64,000 nt of DNA. It comes from Chitinophaga ginsengisegetis (GTDB taxonomy: Bacteria > Bacteroidota > Bacteroidia > Chitinophagales > Chitinophagaceae). This document shows positions 52,377 through 60,237 of this stretch, piece after piece. How positions within the stretch are numbered: position 1 is the stretch's first letter; every line of letters begins with the position of its first letter. Location: positions 372,001-436,000 of the forward strand of contig NZ_FUZZ01000006.1 in assembly GCF_900168065.1 (NCBI RefSeq), in the 5' to 3' direction. The notes below the pieces were generated by a model. That model did no database searches. It worked only from the letters and a program-made list of their open reading frames with translations, and was not told the DNA's origin. Both the position numbers and the translations under genes were made by a program.

Positions 52377-53165
52377 TTACAAACTCAGGAACCATTTAGT
52401 AGTTTCAATCCTTGAAGCTTCCGGGCCAATCTCAAGACGCCTTGAATAGATTTGCTGTGCCGCTTTGCCGGCAGGATAGCGCAGCTGGTCCTTTCCGTCA
52501 GTTGCAGCACTAAAAATAACTTCCGCGATGTTTATGGGTTCACTGGATTGCTGTATGCTGCCGAGCATCTTCTGTATTACGCCATCGTATAAAGAATGCG
52601 AAACTACATCGGCAGCGGTAAATAAATTAGTTTTCGTTGCATCCGGTGAAACTGTTTTAACACCTATACCAAACATTGATAATTCAATGGATAAGCATTC
52701 GCTTAAACCTTCTAACGCCCATTTGGTGGCGTTGTAGATACTGCTTAGCGGAAAGCCTGTAAGTCCGGCCGTAGATGTGGTATTGATAAACAATCCCGCT
52801 TTCTTCTCCCTGAAATAAGGTATAAATGCCTGTATGACTTTCAATGGCCCCAAAAAATTAATGTTAACCTGCTTTAATACCTGTTCTTCATTAACAGCTT
52901 CCACAGGGCCAAACAAGCCATGACCGGCATTATTTAATACAACGTCAATGTTGCCTGACGAAATTGCCGATTGAACCGTTGACTGAATTTGTGCATTGTT
53001 AGTAACGTCTAAAGGGAGAATGGTCACATTTTCAAGCATTGTCAGCTCCGTTTCCTTTTCCGGTGTTCTCATGGTGGCTAATACCTTCCAGCCTTTAGCC
53101 TGAAATAATCTTGCAGTTGCTTTGCCGATGCCTGATGAAGCACCTGTAATAAATATTGTTTTCAT
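52377..53165 (-). CDS. Short-chain dehydrogenase/reductase beside HxlR
   Basis: 262 residues, ATG start. 'IFITGASSGIGKATARLF' is the TGxxxGxG site, 'LDVTNN' and 'VVLNNAGHGLFGP' the NNAG motif, and the catalytic 'STAGLTGFPLSSIYNATKWA' gives YxxxK as Y-N-A-T-K. The C-terminal part is of the 'classical' SDR type that lacks the II-DGG ending. It probably acts on a carbonyl or quinone-like compound, since it is divergent from an HxlR regulator, a common arrangement for reactive-carbonyl responses. A palindromic operator lies between the two genes. The gene seems more AT-rich than its surroundings. Confidence 0.9.
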   Translation of the reverse strand: MKTIFITGASSGIGKATARLFQAKGWKVLATMRTPEKETELTMLENVTILPLDVTNNAQIQSTVQSAISSGNIDVVLNNAGHGLFGPVEAVNEEQVLKQVNINFLGPLKVIQAFIPYFREKKAGLFINTTSTAGLTGFPLSSIYNATKWALEGLSECLSIELSMFGIGVKTVSPDATKTNLFTAADVVSHSLYDGVIQKMLGSIQQSSEPINIAEVIFSAATDGKDQLRYPAGKAAQQIYSRRLEIGPEASRIETTKWFLSL

Positions 53166-53187
53166 ATTCTTGATTTTTCGTGAGTAT

Positions 53188-53195
53188 CAAAAATA
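53188..53195 (-). promoter_or_regulatory. Candidate -7 box of the SDR gene
   Basis: CAAAAATA on plus reads TATTTTTG on minus, a TAnnTTTG match 23 bases before the ATG at 53165. Confidence 0.45.
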
Positions 53196-53209
53196 GACCT
53201 GAGAAAGTA

Positions 53210-53217
53210 TATATTTG
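53210..53217 (+). promoter_or_regulatory. Candidate -7 box of the HxlR gene
   Basis: TATATTTG matches TAnnTTTG, 45 bases before the ATG at 53262. The palindrome at 53224-53239 begins 7 bases later and would cover the start point. Confidence 0.5.
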
Positions 53218-53223
53218 ATACCT

Positions 53224-53239
53224 GTATCCAAAAGGATAC
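53224..53239. promoter_or_regulatory. HxlR-type operator palindrome
   Basis: GTATCC-AAAA-GGATAC, a perfect 6+4+6 palindrome in the 96-base divergent region. It is of the short GTAT...ATAC style described for DUF24/HxlR regulators. Confidence 0.65.
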
Positions 53240-53261
53240 TTAATCCTTTTTTAGTACTCCT

Positions 53262-53612
53262 ATGACACAAAAAGACAATGAAAAGCATTTTAAAGAAAAG
53301 ATCAAAGCCATACAGGACACCATGTTTGTACTAGGCGGCAAATGGAAGTTACCGGTTATCCTTTCGATTTACAGTGGTAACAAGCGTTTCAATGACATAG
53401 CGGGGTCTATTCCCGGCATCACCAATCGTGTGTTATCTAAAGAGCTAAAGCACCTGGAGGAAAATTTACTGATTAGAAGAGACGTGATAAACGACTATCC
53501 CGTAAGGATCGAGTATACTATTACGGATTACTGTTTAACTACAGAAGAAGTGGCAGCTCCATTAGAAAAATGGGGCAAAACCCATCGGAAAAAGCTCCAC
53601 GGAAAACTATAA
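53262..53612 (+). CDS. HxlR family winged-helix regulator
   Basis: 116 residues, ATG start. The winged helix is clear: 'QDTMFVLGGKWKLPVILSIY' (the G-G-K-W-x-x-x-I-L motif), 'GNKRFNDIAGSIPGITNRVL', 'SKELKHLEENLLIRRDVIND', and wing 'PVRIEYTITDY'. It has no Cys at the redox position near the N-terminus, so it is not a simple thiol-switch member like YodB. It should repress its own promoter and that of the divergent SDR through the central palindrome. The ligand is unknown. Confidence 0.92.
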   Translation: MTQKDNEKHFKEKIKAIQDTMFVLGGKWKLPVILSIYSGNKRFNDIAGSIPGITNRVLSKELKHLEENLLIRRDVINDYPVRIEYTITDYCLTTEEVAAPLEKWGKTHRKKLHGKL

Positions 53613-54269
53613 GTTCAATTATCAATTTAAAACAGTTTTTACTTCAAGGCCTGAAGGAATCCATTTTTGAAACTGTAATAACTCGCTCTCTCCGCCTCAC
53701 GGCACAAAATCGAACCACTCGATCAGTGAAGTTTTTTATTGGGATAAGGCATCAGGCTTAAACAGCTTCCAATGTTCCCCGGACACGGCCTCGGTTGTGC
53801 CGTCTACTGCTTTGATAGCACGCTGGTCGTCTATTGCGTATACAGGAAAAGGTAGTTTTAGATGTTGTAACCTACACACAAATACCATTGGGGCTTAAAT
53901 ATTTTTTGTTTTGACCGCTTATTTTACCCCGGCAATACTAATTTTATTGTATATTAATTACGGTTTGTTCAGCAACTTTAGCCTGGAATTCCTGAAGACC
54001 CGATCCACGATTATTTGAAAACCTTTAGTGACAATGTAGTAAGCAACCAAAATCTAATGTAACAATCTGATAACATGATCTTCTGTTAATTCAATAACAA
54101 CATTTTTAGTTTTATGGCCTGATTTGCTTTTGAGGAGCTGCCATAAATTTATTTTAAAACATCACTTTAACGAATGCTAATGCCACCGGCTTAGTGTAGC
54201 CCGTCTTTTAATCAATAATAACGACCAATTATCACTAATTAAACAAACAAATCACTTAAAGATTGCTTT
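53613..54269. other. 657-base AT-rich spacer, likely decayed DNA plus the susC control region
   Basis: No complete gene is convincing. The left part carries a short minus-strand frame (see 53736-53888) and a plus-strand open frame without domain content (53570-53761). The right part (about 53890-54269) is AT-rich and must hold the promoter of the third SusC/SusD pair, but I found no exact TAnnTTTG box there. Confidence 0.55.
53736..53888 (-). pseudogene. 50-codon frame, possible gene remnant or tiny gene
   Basis: ATG to TAA encoding 50 residues with protein-like composition ('PVYAIDDQRAIKAVDGTTEA', 'SGEHWKLFKPDALSQ'). It stands in otherwise unstructured DNA, without a promoter-like box or terminator. 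The compositional look suggests the C-terminal end of a lost larger gene rather than a functional one. I recognise no family. Confidence 0.3.
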
Positions 54270-57200
54270 ATGAACAAAATCTATTATCGTAGGTTTTCAT
54301 TACGATTTCCTGTGAAACTCTTGACTGCCTCCCTATGCTGGGTAGTATGCCTGTGCATCGCCTTTTTACCGGCGGTAGCGCAGGACAAATTCAGGGTTCA
54401 GGGCAGGATTACAGATGACAAAAATCAGCCCCTCCCGGGTGTAAGTATTTCTGAAGCAGGTACGCGCAATGGTGTGGTATCGGATGTAGAGGGAAATTAT
54501 CGTTTAGAAGTTACCAATGGTAACAGTACCCTGCATATTGCATTTGTTGGGTACGAAAGCAAGGATGTAAATGTAAATGGAGTGCACAGCCTCCATGTAT
54601 CTTTGCAGGCGCAGCTAAAACAGCTGAATGATGTGGTAATCACAGGTTATGGTAAAACCAGTAAAAAGAATGTGATCGGCGCTATCAGCTCCGTCAGTTC
54701 AGGAGAATTTACACAGGGTGTAATTGCCTCTCCGTCGATGTTACTGCAGGGTAAAGTACCTGGTTTAACGATTACAAAAAGTGGTAACCCCAACCAGAAT
54801 CCCAGCGTAATACTGAGAGGGCCATCGACCTTGCGCAGTGGGGCCCAGGAACCGTTTTACGTGATTGATGGTGTGCCGGGTGCGCCTATCGATATGGTGG
54901 CGCCGGATGATATCGCAAGCATCGACGTTCTCAAGGATGGCGCTTCCACTGCTATCTATGGCGCCAGGGCCGCCAACGGCGTAATCATGGTGACTACCCG
55001 CCGGCCCAAAGCGGATCAGCTGCGTATTGCCTATAACGCTTATGTTGGCCTTGAAAAAGTATCCAAACGACTTGAAGTACTTACCGGTGATGAATTGCGG
55101 AAATACCTGGCAGATAATGGCCAGGCACTTGCCGCTGTTAACAACAATGTATATCCCGGTACCACTACACCGGTAAATACCGACTGGCAAAAGGAAGTAC
55201 AACGCGATGCCGTTTCTCATAATCATAACCTGTCGCTCATGGGTGGATCAAAAAGTACTACCTATGGTTTTAGCGTCAACTATCTCGACAACCCCGGTAT
55301 CATCGAGGGTTCATCGCTGAAGAGAATGGGGTTACGTGCCAACATCGATCAGCGAGCATTTAACGACCGTTTGCGGCTTGGAGTGAACATTTTCAACTCG
55401 TCTACCACACAAAACAATGTGCCCGACGCAGTATTGTCGAATATGCTTAACTACCTGCCTACCGTATTGGTAAAACAACCTGACGGAAGTTTTACGGAAG
55501 ACTATGCCGGTAATATCCGCGGTAGTAATAACCCGGTAGCACTCATCGCCAACAACAGCGACGAAACAAAAATCAACAAGTTCCTGGGTAATGGTCTTGC
55601 TGAAGTGAAAATACTCCCCGGTCTTACTTATACACTGAGCCTTTCCACCCAGCGTGAGCAGGTAACCAGAAATGTGTATTACAACAGTTTGTCCGTACTC
55701 GCGAAAGGACTCAACGGTAAAGCTACCCGCCTGGCCTGGACCAACACCCGTAACATCATTGAATCTTATTTTAACTATGATAAAACGGTTGGCAAACATA
55801 ACTTTAAGGTATTGGCTGGTTACTCCTGGCAGGAAGACCATAATGGAGATGGCTTTGGCGTAAGCACACAGGGATTTGGCAGTGATGCACTTTCCTGGAA
55901 TAATCTTAGCCTGAGCAACCCGCCTCCGGGCACCGTAGTATTCGATAACTCTGCTACCAGTACGCTTACCACCCTGCGTTTGATTTCTTACTATGGCAGG
56001 ATCAATTACCAGTATGCAGACAAATATTATTTCCAGGCATCGCTGCGTAATGATGGTTCCTCTGCTTTTGGTAAAAACAACCGCTGGGGTTATTTCCCGG
56101 CAGTATCAGCAGGATGGCGTATCAGCCAGGAACCGTTTATGAAAAAGAACGACCTTTTTGATGACCTCAAACTCAGGGTGAGTTATGGTGTGTCCGGTAA
56201 CTCGCTGGGCTTTGATCCGTTGGCGGCGCAGCTACAATACAGCAACACAGGCCGTTATTATGATAATGGTAACCTGATCAATGCCATCGCTCCTGTGCAA
56301 AATCCTAACCCCGATCTGAAATGGGAACGTACCGCTATGTTCAATGCCGGTATCGACTTTGCCATCTTTAAAGGACGACTGAGCGGTGCAGTGGACTACT
56401 ACGATAAACAAACTTCAGATCTTATCTGGAACTACCCGGTATCTACCACTCAATACATTACCACCACGCTGCTGGCAAACGTTGGTAAAGTAAGTAACAA
56501 GGGCGTGGAAGTAGTACTGAATGCAGAACCGGTAAGCAATAAAAATTTCTCGTGGAAAACTTCCGTCAACGTATCACATAATACCAATAGCATCAGCGCA
56601 CTTTCCAGCGGACGGTTTACACTGAAGGACATTCCTACTGCCATACTTGGTGGTAAAGGACAGTCCGGTAACTGGAGCCAGAAAATCCTGGAAGGACAAC
56701 CCATTGGTACATTCACGCTGTTCCATTACCTGGGGAAAGATAAAGATGGCGTATCTACCTATCAGAAGGCAGATGGTACAGTTACTACCTCGCCAAGCAT
56801 CGGCGACCTGATGCAGGCGGGCAATGCGCAACCCAGCATTAACTACGGATGGAGCAACACCTTCACCTATAAGGGATTTGACCTGAATATCTTTATCCGC
56901 GGGGTATCCGGCAATAAGATACTCAATGCTACCACCGCGGCATTGAACACGCCAACAGATGCGAAAATGACCAACATCCTGAAATTTACAACAGGGGAAT
57001 CCTATAACGACAAGAACTCTTTCCTGATCTCCGACAGGTTCCTGGAAAATGGTTCCTATCTGCGTTTGGACAACCTGACACTGGGGTATACTTTCAAGAT
57101 TAAAAGTAACTACATCAGTAAACTACGTATATACGGTAACGTTAACAATGTATTTACTATTACAGATTATACAGGCATAGACCCTGAAATTGATCTTGGT

Positions 57201-57281
57201 GGCCTTACACCAGGTATTGACGCCAGGAACTATTATCCTAAAACCCGGTCATTCATTTTTGGTCTGAATGCCATTTTTTAA
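54270..57281 (+). CDS. SusC/RagA TonB-linked transporter, third pair
   Basis: 1003 residues, ATG start, long basic leader and signal peptide ending 'FLPAVAQ'. A carboxypeptidase-regulatory-like domain (about 40-115, 'QGRITDDKNQPLPGVSISEA'), plug ('VVITGYGKTSKKNVIGAISS', 'DVLKDGASTAIYGARAANGV', about 215-245) and barrel ending 'FIFGLNAIF'. No STN domain is present, and no sigma/anti-sigma genes adjoin. susD follows after 27 bases. A GH43-GH92 operon lies about 1.2 kb beyond the pair on the opposite strand, so the substrate may be a hemicellulose- or mannan-type glycan (weak inference). Confidence 0.94.
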   Translation: MNKIYYRRFSLRFPVKLLTASLCWVVCLCIAFLPAVAQDKFRVQGRITDDKNQPLPGVSISEAGTRNGVVSDVEGNYRLEVTNGNSTLHIAFVGYESKDVNVNGVHSLHVSLQAQLKQLNDVVITGYGKTSKKNVIGAISSVSSGEFTQGVIASPSMLLQGKVPGLTITKSGNPNQNPSVILRGPSTLRSGAQEPFYVIDGVPGAPIDMVAPDDIASIDVLKDGASTAIYGARAANGVIMVTTRRPKADQLRIAYNAYVGLEKVSKRLEVLTGDELRKYLADNGQALAAVNNNVYPGTTTPVNTDWQKEVQRDAVSHNHNLSLMGGSKSTTYGFSVNYLDNPGIIEGSSLKRMGLRANIDQRAFNDRLRLGVNIFNSSTTQNNVPDAVLSNMLNYLPTVLVKQPDGSFTEDYAGNIRGSNNPVALIANNSDETKINKFLGNGLAEVKILPGLTYTLSLSTQREQVTRNVYYNSLSVLAKGLNGKATRLAWTNTRNIIESYFNYDKTVGKHNFKVLAGYSWQEDHNGDGFGVSTQGFGSDALSWNNLSLSNPPPGTVVFDNSATSTLTTLRLISYYGRINYQYADKYYFQASLRNDGSSAFGKNNRWGYFPAVSAGWRISQEPFMKKNDLFDDLKLRVSYGVSGNSLGFDPLAAQLQYSNTGRYYDNGNLINAIAPVQNPNPDLKWERTAMFNAGIDFAIFKGRLSGAVDYYDKQTSDLIWNYPVSTTQYITTTLLANVGKVSNKGVEVVLNAEPVSNKNFSWKTSVNVSHNTNSISALSSGRFTLKDIPTAILGGKGQSGNWSQKILEGQPIGTFTLFHYLGKDKDGVSTYQKADGTVTTSPSIGDLMQAGNAQPSINYGWSNTFTYKGFDLNIFIRGVSGNKILNATTAALNTPTDAKMTNILKFTTGESYNDKNSFLISDRFLENGSYLRLDNLTLGYTFKIKSNYISKLRIYGNVNNVFTITDYTGIDPEIDLGGLTPGIDARNYYPKTRSFIFGLNAIF

Positions 57282-57308
57282 TCCATCTGACTATTTAAAA
57301 ATAAAAAT

Positions 57309-58958
57309 ATGCGCTATAAAAAAATCATCGGTATTTTCCTGCTTGCCACAATGGTGCTTACAGCCTGCAGTAAGCTGGATGTAGATGTTGAGTCGAAATA
57401 TACGCCTTCCAACTTTCCCTCCAACAACGCTTCTTATGCAGCTGCCATTGGAGCCGTGTATTCACAGCTGGCGAATACTAAATCAGGGGATGCCACCTAC
57501 TGGATGAATGGCACCGGCTTTAGTTACGGAGTGGACTACTGGATGTTACAGGAGTTCTCTACCGACGAGGCCATTATTCCGGCCCGCGATGGTAACTACG
57601 ATGATGGCGGAAAATACCGTTTTATGCACCTGCATACATGGGGCAGCAGTCATCCATACGTGATTAGTTCCTGGCAGTGGGGTTTTGGCGGCATTAATAT
57701 CGCCAACAACGCCATCAACCTGGTAAACGGGTTACCTGCGGGGGATTATAAATCCGCTTCTCTTGCGGAACTGAAGACCATGCGTTCGCTTTTCTACTTT
57801 TTTATGATGGACCTGTATGGTAATATTCCCGTACTGGATAGTTTCCCGATAAACACGCTCCCGGCCACGAAACCGCGTAAGGAAGTATTTGCCTTTATCG
57901 AGAACACATTGAAGTCAGCATTGCCCAATCTTACCACCAAAGTGGATGGCAGCACCTATGGACGTGCCACCAAATGGCTGGCTTTTGCATTGCTGGAAAA
58001 AATGTATCTCAATGCAGAATACTATACCGGCACACCGCGTTATACTGAGGCGGTAGCAATGGCAGACAGCATCCTCCTGAATGCGCCTTATTCATTGGAT
58101 GCCGATTTTGCATCGATCTTTAAACCGGATAATGGCCCGCAGATCAAAGAAACCATTTTTGCCATTCCTTATGACGCCAATCTTATCCCCGGTTGCCACT
58201 TTACACGTTTCTGTCTGCACCCTTTCCTGAAGGAACGTTTCGACCTGCCGGCAGCATTTGGTCCCAGCGTGGCGCTGAGTACTATTCCCGACTTCTATGC
58301 TTATTTTAACCAGCCGAACGATGTCCGTAACAATACCTGGTTATCCGGTAAACAGTATAACAAAGATGGTACTCCCAACATTGTTCATACCACTACCAAA
58401 ACGTTGGACGCTTCATCTACCGGTGCTGATACCCCTATCGACTGGTGGGTGGAAATTTCACCAGCTTTAACGCTGAAAGCCGGTGGAGAAGCCAAGCTGG
58501 ATGTAGGTAACGATTTGAAGGGACAATTAAAAGGTGTGCGTTCCATCAAGTATTACCCTGATAAAAACGTGAATACAGCCACCCGTTTCCAGAACACAGA
58601 TATTCCCGTGTTACGCCTGGCTGATGTGATCATGATGAAAGCAGAAGCGATTCTCCGCGGCGCCACGCCTACAGTGGTGAAAGGAGAGCTGCAAACCGCC
58701 GATGTATTGGTGAATAAGATCCGCAGCCGTGCAGGTACCACTCCATTGGTGGGTACTACGCTGCCTATGATCCTGGAAGAGCGCGCCCGCGAATTTGCCT
58801 GGGAAGCCTGGAGAAGAAATGACCTGATCCGCTTTGGTAAATTTGAAGGCAAATGGGGTTTCAAACCGGTTGATAACGATGTTTTCCGCCGTGTGTTTCC
58901 TATTCCTGCAATAGAGCTGGCACTGAATCCGAACCTGGTACCCAACCCGGGGTATTAA
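57309..58958 (+). CDS. SusD/RagB family lipoprotein, third pair
   Basis: 549 residues, ATG start, lipobox LTACS near residue 20. The N-terminal core has 'SLAELKTMRSLFYFFMMDLY', in which the usual L-R-A is M-R-S. The C-terminal part contains 'IPVLRLADVIMMKAEAILRG', 'MILEERAREFAWEAWRRNDL' (the E-R-x-x-E-F motif) and the standard ending 'ALNPNLVPNPGY'. With its 549 residues it belongs to the longer SusD subgroup. A terminator closes the two-gene operon. The substrate is not evident from the sequence. Confidence 0.93.
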   Translation: MRYKKIIGIFLLATMVLTACSKLDVDVESKYTPSNFPSNNASYAAAIGAVYSQLANTKSGDATYWMNGTGFSYGVDYWMLQEFSTDEAIIPARDGNYDDGGKYRFMHLHTWGSSHPYVISSWQWGFGGINIANNAINLVNGLPAGDYKSASLAELKTMRSLFYFFMMDLYGNIPVLDSFPINTLPATKPRKEVFAFIENTLKSALPNLTTKVDGSTYGRATKWLAFALLEKMYLNAEYYTGTPRYTEAVAMADSILLNAPYSLDADFASIFKPDNGPQIKETIFAIPYDANLIPGCHFTRFCLHPFLKERFDLPAAFGPSVALSTIPDFYAYFNQPNDVRNNTWLSGKQYNKDGTPNIVHTTTKTLDASSTGADTPIDWWVEISPALTLKAGGEAKLDVGNDLKGQLKGVRSIKYYPDKNVNTATRFQNTDIPVLRLADVIMMKAEAILRGATPTVVKGELQTADVLVNKIRSRAGTTPLVGTTLPMILEERAREFAWEAWRRNDLIRFGKFEGKWGFKPVDNDVFRRVFPIPAIELALNPNLVPNPGY

Positions 58959-58986
58959 AATTCTTTTAAAAAAAAATAAATAACGT

Positions 58987-59020
58987 AGAGGCTGTATCAT
59001 AAATAAATGATGCAGCCTCT
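58987..59020 (+). terminator. Terminator of the third SusCD operon
   Basis: AGAGGCTGTATCAT (58987-59000) pairs with ATGATGCAGCCTCT (59007-59020) with one T-G wobble, then TCTTTTTG. Confidence 0.85.
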
Positions 59021-59161
59021 TCTTTTTGTTACTGCATTTTGCCTTATATTAAAAATCAGTTTTACAACTACTGGTAAAATAAAAATGAGCTAAAAATATC
59101 AAATCAGATATCTTTTAACTCATTTTGATAATTAGATAATCTTTCGTCAGCTTCAACCTGC

Positions 59162-59560
59162 TCAAGGATCTGTGCGGTCACGCTCCAATGCTTCCTTCAA
59201 TTTTCTATACAGGGTCAAATCAGGCTCCGGCTGATTTTCCATCCAGCCATAGGTAAGCCCCTCGAACCTTCCACGATAAAAATCATCGTTTTCCGGATAC
59301 ATTCTTATGCCATCATAATATCTCCTGAGGAAATACTCGTAATTCGCACGGTCCTTTCTGCCGGCAAATTTTGCACCTTCCTCGTAACCGTAATTAAATT
59401 CCCGCTCATACACAGACAGTACTGGCCCAGGGGGATTAGGTCGCGGTGGAGGAAGCGTTTGGGCATGAATTGATAATGAACCCAATAACCCAATTAAAAG
59501 TACAGCCATTGTTTTAGTCACTGTATTCCATTTTAAACGTCGTTTTATTTTATTTTCCAT
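59162..59560 (-). CDS. Hypothetical exported proline-rich protein
   Basis: 132 residues, ATG start. A basic N-terminus and hydrophobic stretch 'MAVLLIGLLGSLSIHAQ' form a signal peptide, followed by a proline-rich linker (TLPPPRPNPPGPV). The rest is aromatic and charged with 'EFNYGYEEGAKFAGRKDRAN', 'YFLRRYYDGIRMYPEN' and 'YRGRFEGLTYGWMEN', two loosely repeated Y/F-x-R-G/E-G-x segments. I recognise no family. It is probably periplasmic. It stands alone between the SusCD terminator and a divergent small gene 187 bases away. Confidence 0.7.
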   Translation of the reverse strand: MENKIKRRLKWNTVTKTMAVLLIGLLGSLSIHAQTLPPPRPNPPGPVLSVYEREFNYGYEEGAKFAGRKDRANYEYFLRRYYDGIRMYPENDDFYRGRFEGLTYGWMENQPEPDLTLYRKLKEALERDRTDP

Positions 59561-59747
59561 AAAATAGTATTTAGGAAATGAAATTAGCTATCCTTACTAT
59601 TAAACAATAGTACAGAAGCGACAAGTTTATACATTCATTATAATCACAGGTTTGTGTTTTTTTAAAGAAACACGTACGCTATCCTGTTTTCATGTGTAAT
59701 TATATAGGAACACTATATGTTTTAAACATGAAAACGGGTTGGACATC

Positions 59748-60221
59748 ATGATACGTGTAATATTTACAGTTGTTTTATTCTTGTTGCCTTTTGTTGTAAT
59801 GGCGCAGGAACGTACATCTGATACCATTCCTAAAACCAAAAAGTTGAAGGAGGTAACTGTAAGAGCACGTTGGAAAGACAGGCACCTTGCGTTAAACAAA
59901 CAGTATGTTATTAAAGATGAATTTAAACCTATTGAACATTATACCTTCGATTTACGGGATCCGATAAATCCCGGAAGGGAATATTTTGTTTTAGACTTTT
60001 TGAATAAAGAACTGCCACGGGGATGGGCCACCAATAGTATTCTTTCCTGTTCTTCCGGTATACAATATTATATAGACGAAGTGGAGGTTAGCTATGGAAT
60101 AGTAGCCAGCCGCCCGTTGTCAGATTTTTCCTATGCTAAAATTTTCCAGGATTTACATCCCCCGTGTCCGGCGGTGGTGTTGTATACCAGGAAGGGAAAG
60201 GATTTAATAAAGCGAAGATAA
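59748..60221 (+). CDS. Small exported protein resembling an isolated TonB plug
   Basis: 157 residues from the ATG at 59748; a TTG three codons earlier opens the longer frame. Signal peptide 'IRVIFTVVLFLLPFVVMAQ'. The mature start 'KTKKLKEVTVRARWKD' is the strand that begins the plug in SusC-like barrels. 'GIQYYIDEVEVSYGIV', then 'YAKIFQDLHPPCPAVVLYTR', ending 'KGKDLIKRR', parallel the plug's 'Y-x-D-G-x-x-v ... I-x-x-I-x-V-L-k ... G-V-i-x-I-T-T-k-r-G' order. There is no beta barrel after it; the gene ends cleanly. It could be a free plug-like accessory or the remnant of a receptor. It converges with the GH92 gene, 16 bases between stops. Confidence 0.68.
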   Translation: MIRVIFTVVLFLLPFVVMAQERTSDTIPKTKKLKEVTVRARWKDRHLALNKQYVIKDEFKPIEHYTFDLRDPINPGREYFVLDFLNKELPRGWATNSILSCSSGIQYYIDEVEVSYGIVASRPLSDFSYAKIFQDLHPPCPAVVLYTRKGKDLIKRR

Positions 60222-60237
60222 TCGCTATGTGAGTCAC

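Noticed and set aside
52243..53700. CTCTCCGCC shared by the tRNA-Ser 3' end and about 53689 as an attachment-site pair
   Set aside because: Only 9 bases match, flanks differ, and no integrase or recombinase gene lies between.
53570..53761. 63-codon plus-strand frame after HxlR
   Set aside because: Overlaps the HxlR 3' end in another frame, no domain, and the DNA looks decayed.
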